Assembly: GCF_000740675.1 (NCBI RefSeq)
Contig: NZ_JPXI01000029.1
Span: 248,001 to 312,000, forward strand
DNA: 64,000 nt
Direction: 5' to 3'
DNA from: Massilia sp. BSC265
Lineage (GTDB): Bacteria > Pseudomonadota > Gammaproteobacteria > Burkholderiales > Burkholderiaceae_D
The notes beneath the pieces were generated by a model that worked only from the letters and a program-made list of their open reading frames with translations, did no database searches and was not told the origin of the DNA. The translations under genes were made by a program, and so were the position numbers. Shown here in pieces: positions 28,191 through 38,203 of this stretch (its first letter is position 1; each line of letters opens with the position of its first letter).

Positions 28191-29093
28191 ATGCACCATA
28201 CTCTTCTAGCCGTGTTCGGGAACCGGACCGAGGCGCAGGATGCGATGAACGCGCTGATTTCCTCGGGTTTCCCGCGCGAGGAAATCCAGCTCTCCGACGC
28301 CGACCCGACTGGCATGACTGACAGCACGACCGGCGGCCGTCGTAGCGCGCCGTCCGGCGCTACCGGGGCCGGGAGCGTCGCTAGCCTCGGACGCGTTTTC
28401 ACCGACCTGTTCGGCGCCGACAACAGCATCCGCGCCAGCAGGTACGCGGGCACGGTGACCCGGGGCCACCACGTCCTGATCGTGCGCGCCGATTCGCTGT
28501 CGGAAGCCGAGCGCGCCGCCGATATCGTCGAGCCCTTCGGTCCCTCCGACATCGATGCGCAGGCGTCGCAGGCCAGCGCCATGGGAACCGGCAGCATGCA
28601 GCAGGCGCAACGGGAGAATGCGGCCCATGCTTCCCCGCTCGAGGGCGTGTACACGGCGGCGTATTCCTATGGCGCCGAGATGCGCAGGAGCGCGCTGTAT
28701 CGCAACCGTCCGTGGGACGACGTCGAGGGCGACCTGGCACGCGCCTGGGATGCGCGCAGCGGCGTCGTCATCGAAGGCGCCTGGGACCGGATGAAGGCTG
28801 CGGTCCGCCACGGTTGGGAGCGCATGACCGCCGACGACGACGACCGTGAATTCCGCAGCCACTGGAAAACCCGCTACGGCGGCTCGACCGACGCCACCTA
28901 TGAGCAGTACCAGCCAGCCTATGCCTATGGCGCGGCGATGGCGCGCGACGAACGCTACCGTGGGCGCCGGTGGCCGGAGGTCGAGAACGACCTGCGCACG
29001 GACTGGGAAAGGCGCTACGGCAGCGGTGGCCAGTCGACCTGGGAGAATGTGATGCCGGCGGTGCGCCATGCTTGGAACCGGCTGGCGTCCTGA
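28191..29093 (+). CDS. YsnF-cluster paralogue lacking DUF2382
   Basis: The 300-residue protein has the N-terminal unit of its neighbours (MHHTLLAVFGNRTEAQDAMNAL..., VFTDLFGADNS, AADIVEPFGPSDI). It jumps from there directly to two C-terminal modules, the first with RPWDDVEGDL and RMKAAVRHGWERMT, the second with GRRWPEVENDLRTDWERR and PAVRHAWNRL. The DUF2382 domain is absent with no frameshift, so this is a domain-loss variant and not a broken gene. It shows that the N-terminal and C-terminal modules can work without DUF2382. GGGAGGA precedes the start at 28191. Confidence 0.8.
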   Translation: MHHTLLAVFGNRTEAQDAMNALISSGFPREEIQLSDADPTGMTDSTTGGRRSAPSGATGAGSVASLGRVFTDLFGADNSIRASRYAGTVTRGHHVLIVRADSLSEAERAADIVEPFGPSDIDAQASQASAMGTGSMQQAQRENAAHASPLEGVYTAAYSYGAEMRRSALYRNRPWDDVEGDLARAWDARSGVVIEGAWDRMKAAVRHGWERMTADDDDREFRSHWKTRYGGSTDATYEQYQPAYAYGAAMARDERYRGRRWPEVENDLRTDWERRYGSGGQSTWENVMPAVRHAWNRLAS

Positions 29094-29098
29094 CAAAG

Positions 29099-29127
29099 AT
29101 CGGCGCCCCTGAGCGGGCGCCGATTTC
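29099..29127. terminator. Intrinsic terminator after the YsnF cluster
   Basis: ATCGGCGCCC (29099-29108) and GGGCGCCGAT (29115-29124) form a 10-bp stem followed by TTT. It separates the cluster from the convergent M16 peptidase gene. Confidence 0.75.
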
Positions 29128-29154
29128 ATCGTTGCGGCCAGCCGAACGGAAACA

Positions 29155-32061
29155 TCACTCCGCAAACGCCTGCACCGCCGGCGTGATCCTGACGGCCCCA
29201 GGCCTGATCCCCAGCTTCATCGACCCGATCTGCTGGTCTTCGTCCAGCAGCGCCTGCGGCTTCTTCGCATCGTAGGAAATCGGCGAGAACGCATCGGTCA
29301 CCAGCTTCTCTTTCAGCCCGGCCGCGTCCTTGGTGATGATCACCACCGACAGATTCTTCGACGACAGGTGCTTCCTGATCGCTGCATTCACGTCCGCCAC
29401 GGTCAGCTTCGCCAGGCCCTCGCGCATCATGCGCGTGAATTCCGGCGTGCGGTACCACTGGGCGTCGAGCGCGTAGCCCAGTTGCTGGTCCTGGGTAGCC
29501 GTCATCACGAACACGTTCTTCTCCAGATAACCGCGGGTGGTCTCGAAGTCCTGCTGCGACAGGCCGTCGTTGATCAGCTTGTCCAGTTCGAACAGCGCTG
29601 CGCGCAGGGCGAAGTGGCCGTTCTGCGGCGCGACAGGGCGGATCCAGACCTCGAACAGCTGCGCCTTGCGCCCCAGGTTCGGGTTCGGGAAGAACTGGAA
29701 CATCCCACGCGGGAAGGCTTCGATGTAGGCATAGTCGCCATAGTTCATGCCGCGCTCTTCGCGGATGCGCTGGTACAGACGCGCGCTCGAGGCCCGGTGT
29801 TCGCCCAACCAGGTCTTGGCCAGCCACAGGGCCGGGAAGTCCGGGTGCGAACGGGTCACCTCGATCGGCAGGCCGAAGGAGATCGCGGTGGCACGGGTGT
29901 TCTTCTCGATGATCTCGATGTCCAGGCCGTTCGGCATGTGGCCGCGGATGCCGGCGGTCGGTGCCAGGCCGTCGGATGCCGGCAGGCGCGCCAGCGCGTT
30001 CTTGAGCGAGGCAACCATCGCATCGGAGACGTCGCCCGAGATGCCGACGCGCACCGCGCCCTGGGTGTACGCCTGGCGGTAGAAGGCCTTGACGTCGTCC
30101 AGCGTGATCGACTCGATCCCCTGCACGGTGCCGAGCACGGGATGGGCGTAGGGCGTGCCGGCGAAGACATTGGCCTGCAGGCGCTCCTTGCCGAACTCCT
30201 CCTCGTTGTTGTCCTTCAGGTCCAGCACGAGGGCATTCTTCTGCGCGTCCTTCAGGCGGCGGAAGTCTTCTTCGCGGAAGCCCGGCTCCACCAGCAGCGG
30301 CAGGGCGATGCCCAGGTACTGGTCCCAGTTGTTCTTGTGGGTCGAGCCGGTGAAGGTGGTCATTTCCTTGTCGGTCTGCTCGGTAAAGCTGCCGGCCAGC
30401 GGGAACAGGGCCTTGGCCACCTCATCGATCCTGCGCTCGCGCGAGCCGCTCGATGCGACCATGGCCGCGGTTAGCGCCGCCAGGCCTTCCTTGCCCTTGG
30501 GGTCGTGCGCCGAGCCGGCGGCGAACAGGAGCTTGAAGCGGATCTGCGGCAGGGCGGATTTCTGGACCAGCACGTCGATATTGGCCTCGCCGGCCTTCGG
30601 CGCAAGGTCTGCGAGCTTCGGGAGGTTCCTGATGTCCGCCGGCAGCGCTTCGTGCGACAGCGTGGTGACCACCATCGACTCGTCGACCAGGTACTTGCGG
30701 GCAGCCAGCTGCAGGTCGGCCGGGGTCAGGCTGTCGACGACACGGTAATAGCGGTTCAGGGTATCGTACGAGCGGTCGAAGTGCACATACGAGGCAAGGG
30801 TCGAGGCAATCGCCTCGGTGTTGTCGAGCGTGCGGATCAGGCCGTACTTGTTGGCCGACTTGGCGTCCGCCAGCGCCGCGGCGGCGACCGGCTCATTGCG
30901 CAGCCTGGCGACGGTCTCCAGGATGGCGTCGCGCACGTAGAGTGCGTCGGCCGGTTTCTTGACGCGCGCCCCGATCGTGGCCAGCGTCGGATCGACACGG
31001 TTCGGCACGAAGTCGAACAGCTGGTCCACCTTCTGCTCGTCCTGCACCAGGCGCTTGTACAGCGGCGAGGTACGGCCGAACGACAGCGACAGCAGCATCG
31101 ACAGCGCGGCCTGGTCCTTTCGGGTGTCCGAGAAGGCCGGGGCGCGGAAGGCGACCGTCACCAGGGGCAGGGTCGGGGTCTGCCAGGCCACGTGGCGGTA
31201 CTGCGCGCCTTTCGGGGCCGGCTCGACCGGTACGTTCGACTTGAAATTGCCGCGCTTCCATCCGCCCCAGTATTTCTCGACCATTGCCACCGCCTTGCCC
31301 GGATCGACGTCGCCGGCGATGATCACGGTGGTGCGCTCCGGACGGTACCAGCGGTCGAAGAAGACCTTCGAATACTCGTACTGGTTCGGCATGTCCTCGA
31401 TGTCTTTCAGGAAGCCCATCGTGGTGTGGCGGTAGGTGTGGGTCGTGAAAGCGGCTTCGCGCTGGGTCTCGAACAGCTTCTGCATCGGGTTCGCGCTGTT
31501 CTTGTTGTACTCGCCCAGCACGGCGCGCGATTCGGTCTTGAAGGCTTCGACCGGATAGGACAGGTGCTGGAAGCGGTCGGCCTCGACCTTCAGCACCGTT
31601 TCCAGGTCTTCCTTGGCGAAGGTGGTGTAGTAATTGGTCAGGTCGTCGCTGGTGTAGGCGTTCTGGCGAGCACCTGCGCGCGTGATGGTCGCCTGGTACT
31701 TCTCGGGGGGATACGTTGGCGTCCCGCGGAACATCATGTGTTCGAAGAAGTGGGCGAAGCCCGACTTGCCCGGCTCGACCTCGTTGCGCGAGCCGGTCTG
31801 CACCGGGATGTGCACCGAGACCAGGTTCGGGAAGCCGGTCGGCACGACGATCACCTTCAGGCCGTTCGCCAAGGTCTTTTCGGTGGCCTTGAAGGGCAGA
31901 ACGTCGCCGCCCGACGACTTGGCGCTGGCGGCTTTCGCTGCCGGAGCGGCAACGGCGGCAGGCGCGAGGGCTAGTAATGCGGCCGGAACCAGGGTCGCGA
32001 GTGCAGTCCGCGGCAGTGCGGCCCGCGCAAGGGCGGCCCGCGCAAGGGTAAGTTTCAACAC
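29155..32061 (-). CDS. M16 family zinc metallopeptidase (pitrilysin-like), exported
   Basis: This 968-residue protein has an Ala-rich signal sequence (about residues 1-40). Four M16 domains are expected; the first holds the inverted zinc motif HFFEH in GFAHFFEHMMFRG (about residues 104-116) and the distal Glu in RAVLGEYNKN. The second inactive half carries the R/Y region KNLSVVIITKD near the end. Such enzymes clamp and degrade peptides in the periplasm. The start codon is GTG at 32061, supported by AAAGGAGA 5 nt upstream. The gene is monocistronic. Confidence 0.92.
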   Translation of the reverse strand: MLKLTLARAALARAALPRTALATLVPAALLALAPAAVAAPAAKAASAKSSGGDVLPFKATEKTLANGLKVIVVPTGFPNLVSVHIPVQTGSRNEVEPGKSGFAHFFEHMMFRGTPTYPPEKYQATITRAGARQNAYTSDDLTNYYTTFAKEDLETVLKVEADRFQHLSYPVEAFKTESRAVLGEYNKNSANPMQKLFETQREAAFTTHTYRHTTMGFLKDIEDMPNQYEYSKVFFDRWYRPERTTVIIAGDVDPGKAVAMVEKYWGGWKRGNFKSNVPVEPAPKGAQYRHVAWQTPTLPLVTVAFRAPAFSDTRKDQAALSMLLSLSFGRTSPLYKRLVQDEQKVDQLFDFVPNRVDPTLATIGARVKKPADALYVRDAILETVARLRNEPVAAAALADAKSANKYGLIRTLDNTEAIASTLASYVHFDRSYDTLNRYYRVVDSLTPADLQLAARKYLVDESMVVTTLSHEALPADIRNLPKLADLAPKAGEANIDVLVQKSALPQIRFKLLFAAGSAHDPKGKEGLAALTAAMVASSGSRERRIDEVAKALFPLAGSFTEQTDKEMTTFTGSTHKNNWDQYLGIALPLLVEPGFREEDFRRLKDAQKNALVLDLKDNNEEEFGKERLQANVFAGTPYAHPVLGTVQGIESITLDDVKAFYRQAYTQGAVRVGISGDVSDAMVASLKNALARLPASDGLAPTAGIRGHMPNGLDIEIIEKNTRATAISFGLPIEVTRSHPDFPALWLAKTWLGEHRASSARLYQRIREERGMNYGDYAYIEAFPRGMFQFFPNPNLGRKAQLFEVWIRPVAPQNGHFALRAALFELDKLINDGLSQQDFETTRGYLEKNVFVMTATQDQQLGYALDAQWYRTPEFTRMMREGLAKLTVADVNAAIRKHLSSKNLSVVIITKDAAGLKEKLVTDAFSPISYDAKKPQALLDEDQQIGSMKLGIRPGAVRITPAVQAFAE

Positions 32062-32161
32062 GTTCTCTCCTTTTAGGAATATTACTATCCGCGAAGGATA
32101 GAATATTCAACAAGGAAAGAACAGCAGATTCAGGCATGCATACGCCCGGACAAAAGCTTGC

Positions 32162-33154
32162 TTACGCTGCCTCGCTCAGCGGAAGGCTGATCCGGTTACG
32201 TCCCAGGTGCTTGGCGCGGTAGAGGGCGGCGTCGGCGGTGGCAACCAGCTGGCTGGCGTTGTTCTCCGGCCCGGCAATGGCGGTCGCCGCCCCGATCGAC
32301 ACCGTGACATGGCGGGTCGGGGCCGTCGACGGCAGCTGCAGCTGCTCGACGCGGCAGCGGATGCGTTCGGCCACGATGGCTGCGCCCTTGAGCGACTGGT
32401 TCGGCAGGATCACTGCGAACTCCTCGCCGCCATACCGGGCGACCAGGTCGTTGACGCGCATTTCGCTGGCCACTGCGCGCGCAATGCGCTTCAGGCACTC
32501 GTCGCCGCCGAGATGGCCATTGGCGTCGTTGTACGCCTTGAAGTTGTCGACGTCGACCATCAGGAGCGAGAGCGGCTGCTGCTGGCGCAGGGCGCGCGCC
32601 CACTCGGCGTGCAGGGTATCGTCGAAGCAACGGCGGTTGGCCAGGCCGGTCAGCCCGTCGCGGGTCGCCAGCTGTTCGAGGGCTACCTGGGCCATCTTCT
32701 CGTCCGTCAGGTCGCGCAGGGTCTCCACGACCGCCGCCAGCTCGCCGTCGGTCCCGAAGATGGGGCTAGCGTCGGCAGCCAGGTAGCGGCGGCGCCCGGC
32801 GCGCGGCATGTCGAACCAGCTCTCCAGGCTCAGGCCCGTCGGCGAAGTGTCGGAGGCGGCGCGCGGCAGGATCCGGCGCACGTCCTCGCTGCGGTTCTGC
32901 AGCACGAGGTCGGCCAGGGTAGGGCGGCGCTGCTCGTAGAAGCTGCGCCAGTGGTCGCCCGTGCCCAGCACTTCGTGGGCCGGCACGCCGGTGAGCTGCT
33001 CGCAGGCGCGGTTCCAGATCATGACCCGGGCCTCGGTGTCGAGGACGAAGACGGGAATCGACAGTGACGCCACCAGCTGCCCGACGAATGCCCCATCCTT
33101 CACGAGACTGGTCGGGGCAGGTGCGCTGGCGGTGGAGCTGGGTAGGCTGATCAT
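32162..33154 (-). CDS. PAS-GGDEF diguanylate cyclase
   Basis: The 330-residue protein has a PAS domain (about 25-160: IPVFVLDTEARVMIWNRACEQLTG) with no membrane helix, and a C-terminal GGDEF domain (about 165-325). Its active site reads RYGGEEF, one of the two catalytically competent forms. The substrate-binding DxLTGLANRR and the metal Asp in MVDVDNFK are present. No RxxD inhibitory site is evident five residues before the motif (VNDLVARYGGEEF). It should make cyclic di-GMP in response to a PAS-sensed signal. The Met at 33154 is chosen for AGAGGA upstream; an earlier Met at 33199 is unlikely. Confidence 0.9.
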   Translation of the reverse strand: MISLPSSTASAPAPTSLVKDGAFVGQLVASLSIPVFVLDTEARVMIWNRACEQLTGVPAHEVLGTGDHWRSFYEQRRPTLADLVLQNRSEDVRRILPRAASDTSPTGLSLESWFDMPRAGRRRYLAADASPIFGTDGELAAVVETLRDLTDEKMAQVALEQLATRDGLTGLANRRCFDDTLHAEWARALRQQQPLSLLMVDVDNFKAYNDANGHLGGDECLKRIARAVASEMRVNDLVARYGGEEFAVILPNQSLKGAAIVAERIRCRVEQLQLPSTAPTRHVTVSIGAATAIAGPENNASQLVATADAALYRAKHLGRNRISLPLSEAA

Positions 33155-33294
33155 GATCGTCCTCTGCGGTTCCGGTCCGGCAGCTGAATTGACTGCCAAC
33201 AGGAAACGATTCTGCTACCGCGCAGGGGTGATCTTATTGATTTTCAGCAAGATTCGTTGTTGGCGACGGTCCCGGCAACCGGCCCCGGCCGGGG

Positions 33295-34251
33295 TCACGC
33301 CTGGGCCGGTGTCCGGGCCAGCGGCAGTCTGGCGCAGACGACCGTTCCGCCGCGGCGCCCCTGCTGGACGGTCAGCGTGCCGCCAAATGCTTCGGTCCGC
33401 TCGCGCATCCCGTCGACGCCACAGCCGCGTACGTCGAGATGGTCGAGCGCGGCCGGCCCGACGCCGTCGTCCTCGATCGTCACCACCGCCTCGCCGGCCG
33501 ATTCGACCAGCGTGATGCAGACCATGGTGGCCTGGGCGTGGCGCGCCACGTTCGACAGCGATTCCTGCAGCACGCGGAACAGCACCGCGTCCTGCTCCTG
33601 GTCACGCCGCTCATCGTCCTCGCCGGAGCGGCCGGCATCGAAGCGGTAGTCCAGGCCATGCAAGCGGGCAAAGTCGGCCAGGTGGCGTTCGACGGCCTGG
33701 CGCAGGCTCTGGCCCGTGGCGATGGGGCGCAGGCCGGTCACGATCGCGCGCACCGAGCGAATCGCAGTGTCGAGGCTGGCGACGGCGGCGGTGAGCTTGT
33801 CGTGCGCGCCAGGCGAGGTGCCGCGCAGCGCCGCCTGCTGGAGCGCCAGTTCCACCCGCAGCGACAGCAGGCGGTGCCCCAGCTCGTCGTGCAGGTCGCG
33901 CGCGATGCGGGCACGCTCGGCTTCGCGTACGGTTTCCTGCTGGCGTACCAGGCGGCACAGGACTTCATGGCTGCCGGCCAGGGCCTCCTCGACGTCGGCA
34001 TGGGCACCGCGTTCGGCCTCCAGCTGCTGTTCCAGGGCGCGGCTGCGTTCCTGGGCAGCCTGGGAGCGACGCTCGAGCAGCACGGCGAGGGCGATCGCGG
34101 CCATCGTCACCATCGCCGCAGCCATCGTCTCGGGCGGCGCCCCGCGCAGCGGCAGCGGCATGGCGGCGCCGGCAGGGGCGCTGGCGGCCGTGGCGGCGAG
34201 CGCTGAGGCAAACGCTGAAATTCGGACTAGGAATGATGTGGGCTTGTTCAT
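33295..34251 (-). CDS. Sensor histidine kinase, NarL/DesK class (HisKA_3)
   Basis: The start at 34251 (AAGGA upstream) gives 318 residues. A short N-terminal signal-like helix and a second membrane helix (about 40-58) are followed by a coiled coil. HisKA_3 has the phospho-His motif REAERARIARDLHDELGH (about residue 115-132), and the HATPase has LFRVLQESLSNVARHA, DDGVG and GCGVDGMRERTEAFGG. Kinases of this class pair with LuxR-type response regulators; none is adjacent. It lies 140 bp upstream of the diguanylate cyclase on the same strand and could share its transcript. Confidence 0.88.
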   Translation of the reverse strand: MNKPTSFLVRISAFASALAATAASAPAGAAMPLPLRGAPPETMAAAMVTMAAIALAVLLERRSQAAQERSRALEQQLEAERGAHADVEEALAGSHEVLCRLVRQQETVREAERARIARDLHDELGHRLLSLRVELALQQAALRGTSPGAHDKLTAAVASLDTAIRSVRAIVTGLRPIATGQSLRQAVERHLADFARLHGLDYRFDAGRSGEDDERRDQEQDAVLFRVLQESLSNVARHAQATMVCITLVESAGEAVVTIEDDGVGPAALDHLDVRGCGVDGMRERTEAFGGTLTVQQGRRGGTVVCARLPLARTPAQA

Positions 34252-34385
34252 GGCATCCTTCTGACAACATTCGGAAGATTCCGTACGAAGGTACACCTGA
34301 GCCCGATAGGCAATATTGCTCATCCTCAACGCATGAGCGCTGCCGCCACTGGCCGCGACGCTGCCCACGGTCCGCCCCCGGCGGG

Positions 34386-34391
34386 TTATAA
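34386..34391 (+). promoter_or_regulatory. Probable -10 element of the queE operon
   Basis: A consensus TATAAT lies 25 nt upstream of the queE GTG start, placing transcription start near 34398. No good -35 is seen at the correct distance; the G-rich sequence before it may supply an extended -10 context. Confidence 0.45.
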
Positions 34392-34415
34392 TGGAAGGTT
34401 GACGAGAGGCTTACC

Positions 34416-35051
34416 GTGACCTACAGCATCAAAGAAATCTTCTACACCCTGCAGGGCGAAGGTGCCCATGCGGGGCGCCCGGCCGTTTTCTGCCGTTTTT
34501 CCGGCTGCAACCTGTGGACCGGCCGCGAGCTTGATCGTGCGAACGCCGTTTGCACCTTCTGCGACACCGATTTCGTCGGCACCGATGGCGAGCGCGGCGG
34601 CAAGTTCCGCGCGCCCGATGCACTGGCGGCGGAGATCGACAGCCTGTGGCCGTCTGCCCACGCCGCCAGCAAGTACGTCGTCTTCACCGGCGGCGAACCG
34701 CTGCTGCAGCTGGACGGACCGCTGATCGACGCCATGCACGCACGCGGCTTCATGATCGCGATCGAAACCAACGGCACGCTGCCGGTGCCGGAAGGGGTGG
34801 ACTGGATCTGCGTCAGCCCCAAGATGGGGTCAAGGCTGGTGGTTGCGAAGGGCAACGAGATCAAGGTCGTGATTCCCCAGGCGGGCCAGGACCTGTCCAC
34901 CTACGAGGATCTCGACTTCGAGAACTTCTACGTCCAGCCGATGGACGGCCCGCTCGCCGCACAGAATACCCGCCTGGCGATCGAGACCTGCCGCCGCAAT
35001 CCGAAGTGGAAGCTGAGCCTGCAAACCCACAAACTCCTCCAGATTCCCTGA
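34416..35051 (+). CDS. queE: 7-carboxy-7-deazaguanine synthase
   Basis: The 211-residue radical-SAM protein shows SIKEIFYTLQGEGAHAGRPAVF, typical of QueE. Its cluster ligands appear as CNLWTGRELDRANAVCTFCD (the C-x14-C-x2-C form of this family), with GGEPLLQ for S-adenosylmethionine binding. It converts 6-carboxytetrahydropterin into 7-carboxy-7-deazaguanine, the third step to queuosine. The start is GTG at 34416 after GAGAGGC. queD follows 27 bp downstream, so consecutive pathway steps are encoded together. Confidence 0.95.
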   Translation: MTYSIKEIFYTLQGEGAHAGRPAVFCRFSGCNLWTGRELDRANAVCTFCDTDFVGTDGERGGKFRAPDALAAEIDSLWPSAHAASKYVVFTGGEPLLQLDGPLIDAMHARGFMIAIETNGTLPVPEGVDWICVSPKMGSRLVVAKGNEIKVVIPQAGQDLSTYEDLDFENFYVQPMDGPLAAQNTRLAIETCRRNPKWKLSLQTHKLLQIP

Positions 35052-35078
35052 ACCTGCACTTTCTGCACTGCCGACCCG

Positions 35079-36033
<955 letters not shown>

Positions 36034-36205
36034 TGGCAGGGCTTGCTGTTGGGCGTCAGACAAATCGTACGCCCGCACGAGCGCCTTGTCCCCGTCGAAA
36101 GTGATATGCTGTTTGCAAGCCGTCAGGAGAGCTTCCCTGGCCGGTACGCAAACCCTGTCGCTAGAAGAGCCGATGCCGCGTCCTGCGCGGCGCCGACATG
36201 CCGCC

Positions 36206-37132
36206 ATGCCTACGCTGAACGCCAACGGAATCCGCATCGCCTTCGACACCGCAGGCGACCCCAAGGCCCCACCGCTGCTGCTGGTGCACGGGGTCGGCAT
36301 GCAGCTGACCGCCTGGCCCGACGAGTTCGTCGAAGGTCTCGTCGAGCTCGGCTTCTATGTGATCCGCTTCGACAACCGCGACTGCGGCCTGTCAAGCAAG
36401 TTCGAACAGGCCGGCGTCCCCAACCTGATGCTGGCCTCGATCAAGTCGAAACTGGGCTGGCCACTGCGCGCTCCCTACCGGCTGGACGACATGGCCGAGG
36501 ACACGATCGGGGTAATGTCGGCGCTCGGGGTGGCGCGCGCCCACGTGGTGGGGATGGCGATGGGCGGCATGATCGCCCAGATCCTGGCGGCGCGCTATCC
36601 GCAGCGCATCCTGAGCCTGACCTCGATCATGTCGAGCAGCTGCCGCCGCGGCCTGCCCGGCCCCGAGAAGAAAGTGAGCAAGCTGCTGGCCCGCCGTCCC
36701 GCCAACCCGAGCGACATCGAAAGCGTCATTGACCATGGCGTCATGCTCATGCGTGCCATCGGCAGCCCGTCCTACCCGACGCCGGAGAAAACCTTGCGCA
36801 AGCGCGTCGCACGCTCCGTGCGCCGCGGCTACTGCCCGGGCGGCGTGGCGCGCCAGATGATGGCGATCGCCGCCTCCGGCGACCGCTGCGCACAGCTGGC
36901 CACGATCACCGCCCCCTCGCTCGTGATCCATGGCGCCGCCGACCCCCTGGTGCCGTTCGCATGCGGCGAGGACACGGCCAGCCGCATCCCCGGCGCCCGC
37001 CTCGAGATCATCGAGGGCATGGGCCATGACCTCCCGCCGCAGTTGGTCGAGCGGATCCTTGCCTTGATCGACGCCCATGCCAGGGGTAAGATGTTGCCAG
37101 ACTCAACACCCAGGCTCTTTGTCAAACAGTGA
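36206..37132 (+). CDS. Alpha/beta hydrolase-fold protein with Ala at the nucleophile position
   Basis: The protein (about 308 residues from 36206) has the oxyanion HG motif LLLVHGVGMQ, a core DNRDCGLS, and late-triad residues Asp (HGAADPLVPF) and His (GMGHDLPP). The nucleophile elbow, however, reads GMAMGG instead of GxSxG; the codon is GCG (Ala) where homologues carry Ser. It may be a non-catalytic family member, or use another residue. Two earlier in-frame Mets (36086, 36173) are possible; 36206 matches the usual N-terminus (MPTLNANGIRIAFDT). It ends in a GTGA overlap with ldcA. Confidence 0.8.
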   Translation: MPTLNANGIRIAFDTAGDPKAPPLLLVHGVGMQLTAWPDEFVEGLVELGFYVIRFDNRDCGLSSKFEQAGVPNLMLASIKSKLGWPLRAPYRLDDMAEDTIGVMSALGVARAHVVGMAMGGMIAQILAARYPQRILSLTSIMSSSCRRGLPGPEKKVSKLLARRPANPSDIESVIDHGVMLMRAIGSPSYPTPEKTLRKRVARSVRRGYCPGGVARQMMAIAASGDRCAQLATITAPSLVIHGAADPLVPFACGEDTASRIPGARLEIIEGMGHDLPPQLVERILALIDAHARGKMLPDSTPRLFVKQ

Positions 37133-38058
37133 TCACCCAACAAATCGGCATCGCCATCGTGGCCCCGGCCGGCCAGGCGCTCGACCCGTGCGCGGTCGAC
37201 CGCGGCATCGCCCGCCTCGAGCAGCAAGGCTGCCTCGTCCATAACTACTACGACCACGCCAGCATCCACGAACGCTTCGGCGGCACCGACGAAGGGAGGC
37301 TGGCCCAGCTGGAGGCCGCGGTTGCCGATCCGGCAGTGCAGATCATTATGGCGATCCGCGGCGGCTATGGCAGCACCCGCCTGCTGCCGCGTATCGATTT
37401 CGAGGCGATCGCCGCCAGTGGCAAACTGATCGTCGGCTTTTCCGACGTCACGGCCCTGCACATGGGCCTGATGGCGCGCACCGGCGCGCTCAGCTATGCA
37501 GGTCCGATGGCGGCGGTGGACTTCGGCATCCCGGAACCGGTCCAGTTCACGCTCGACAATTTCTGGCAATGCCTGGCGGGCCCGACGCATACCATCACCG
37601 AGTGCGTATCGGGGAACCCGTGCATCGACGAAGCCGGCACGGTCTGGGGCGGCAACCTGGCGATGGTCGTATCGCTGCTGGGCACGCCGTACTTCCCGCG
37701 CATCGATGGCGGCATCCTGTACCTGGAGGATATTGCCGAGCACCCGTACCGGGTGGAACGCATGCTCCTGCAACTGCACCAGGCCGGCGTGCTGGCGCGC
37801 CAGCGCGCGCTCGTGCTGGGCGATTTTTCCGGCTACAAGCTGGCGCCGAACGACAACGGCTACGACTTCGCCGCCATGCTGGCCCACCTGCGCGCCACGC
37901 TGCCGCTGCCGGTCATCGACGGACTCTCGTTCGGCCACATTCCGCGGCGGGTAACGATCCCCTTCGGGGCGCAGGGCAGGCTGGTGTCACACGCCGGCGG
38001 ATTCACGCTCACGCTGTCCGATTACCCGACGCTGCGCCAAGCCGACGGCTGCAACTGA
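37129..38058 (+). CDS. ldcA: Muramoyltetrapeptide (LD-)carboxypeptidase, S66 family
   Basis: The 309-residue protein has the S66 nucleophile motif GFSDVTALH (about residues 102-110), the conserved RGGYGSTRLL, WGGNLAMVVSLLGT, the catalytic Glu in LEDI and His in GHIPRR. LdcA removes the terminal D-Ala from murein tetrapeptides during cell-wall recycling in the cytoplasm. The start is GTG, overlapping the upstream stop (GTGA). A terminator follows at 38079. Confidence 0.92.
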   Translation: MITQQIGIAIVAPAGQALDPCAVDRGIARLEQQGCLVHNYYDHASIHERFGGTDEGRLAQLEAAVADPAVQIIMAIRGGYGSTRLLPRIDFEAIAASGKLIVGFSDVTALHMGLMARTGALSYAGPMAAVDFGIPEPVQFTLDNFWQCLAGPTHTITECVSGNPCIDEAGTVWGGNLAMVVSLLGTPYFPRIDGGILYLEDIAEHPYRVERMLLQLHQAGVLARQRALVLGDFSGYKLAPNDNGYDFAAMLAHLRATLPLPVIDGLSFGHIPRRVTIPFGAQGRLVSHAGGFTLTLSDYPTLRQADGCN

Positions 38059-38078
38059 TCCTGCACGCACTGCACCGC

Positions 38079-38106
38079 AACGGCGCACCGGAGTGCGCCG
38101 TTTTTC
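38079..38106 (+). terminator. Intrinsic terminator of the queE-ldcA transcript
   Basis: AACGGCGCAC (38079-38088) pairs with GTGCGCCGTT (38093-38102), followed by a run of Ts. Confidence 0.88.
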
Positions 38107-38203
38107 TTTTCCAACGCCGCGATGTCACCCTGCGCGCCCACAATGGTAAAATCGCGGGTTATCCAGCAACACCGTTGCTCATCACGCTTCTAAAGGTTTC
38201 CTA

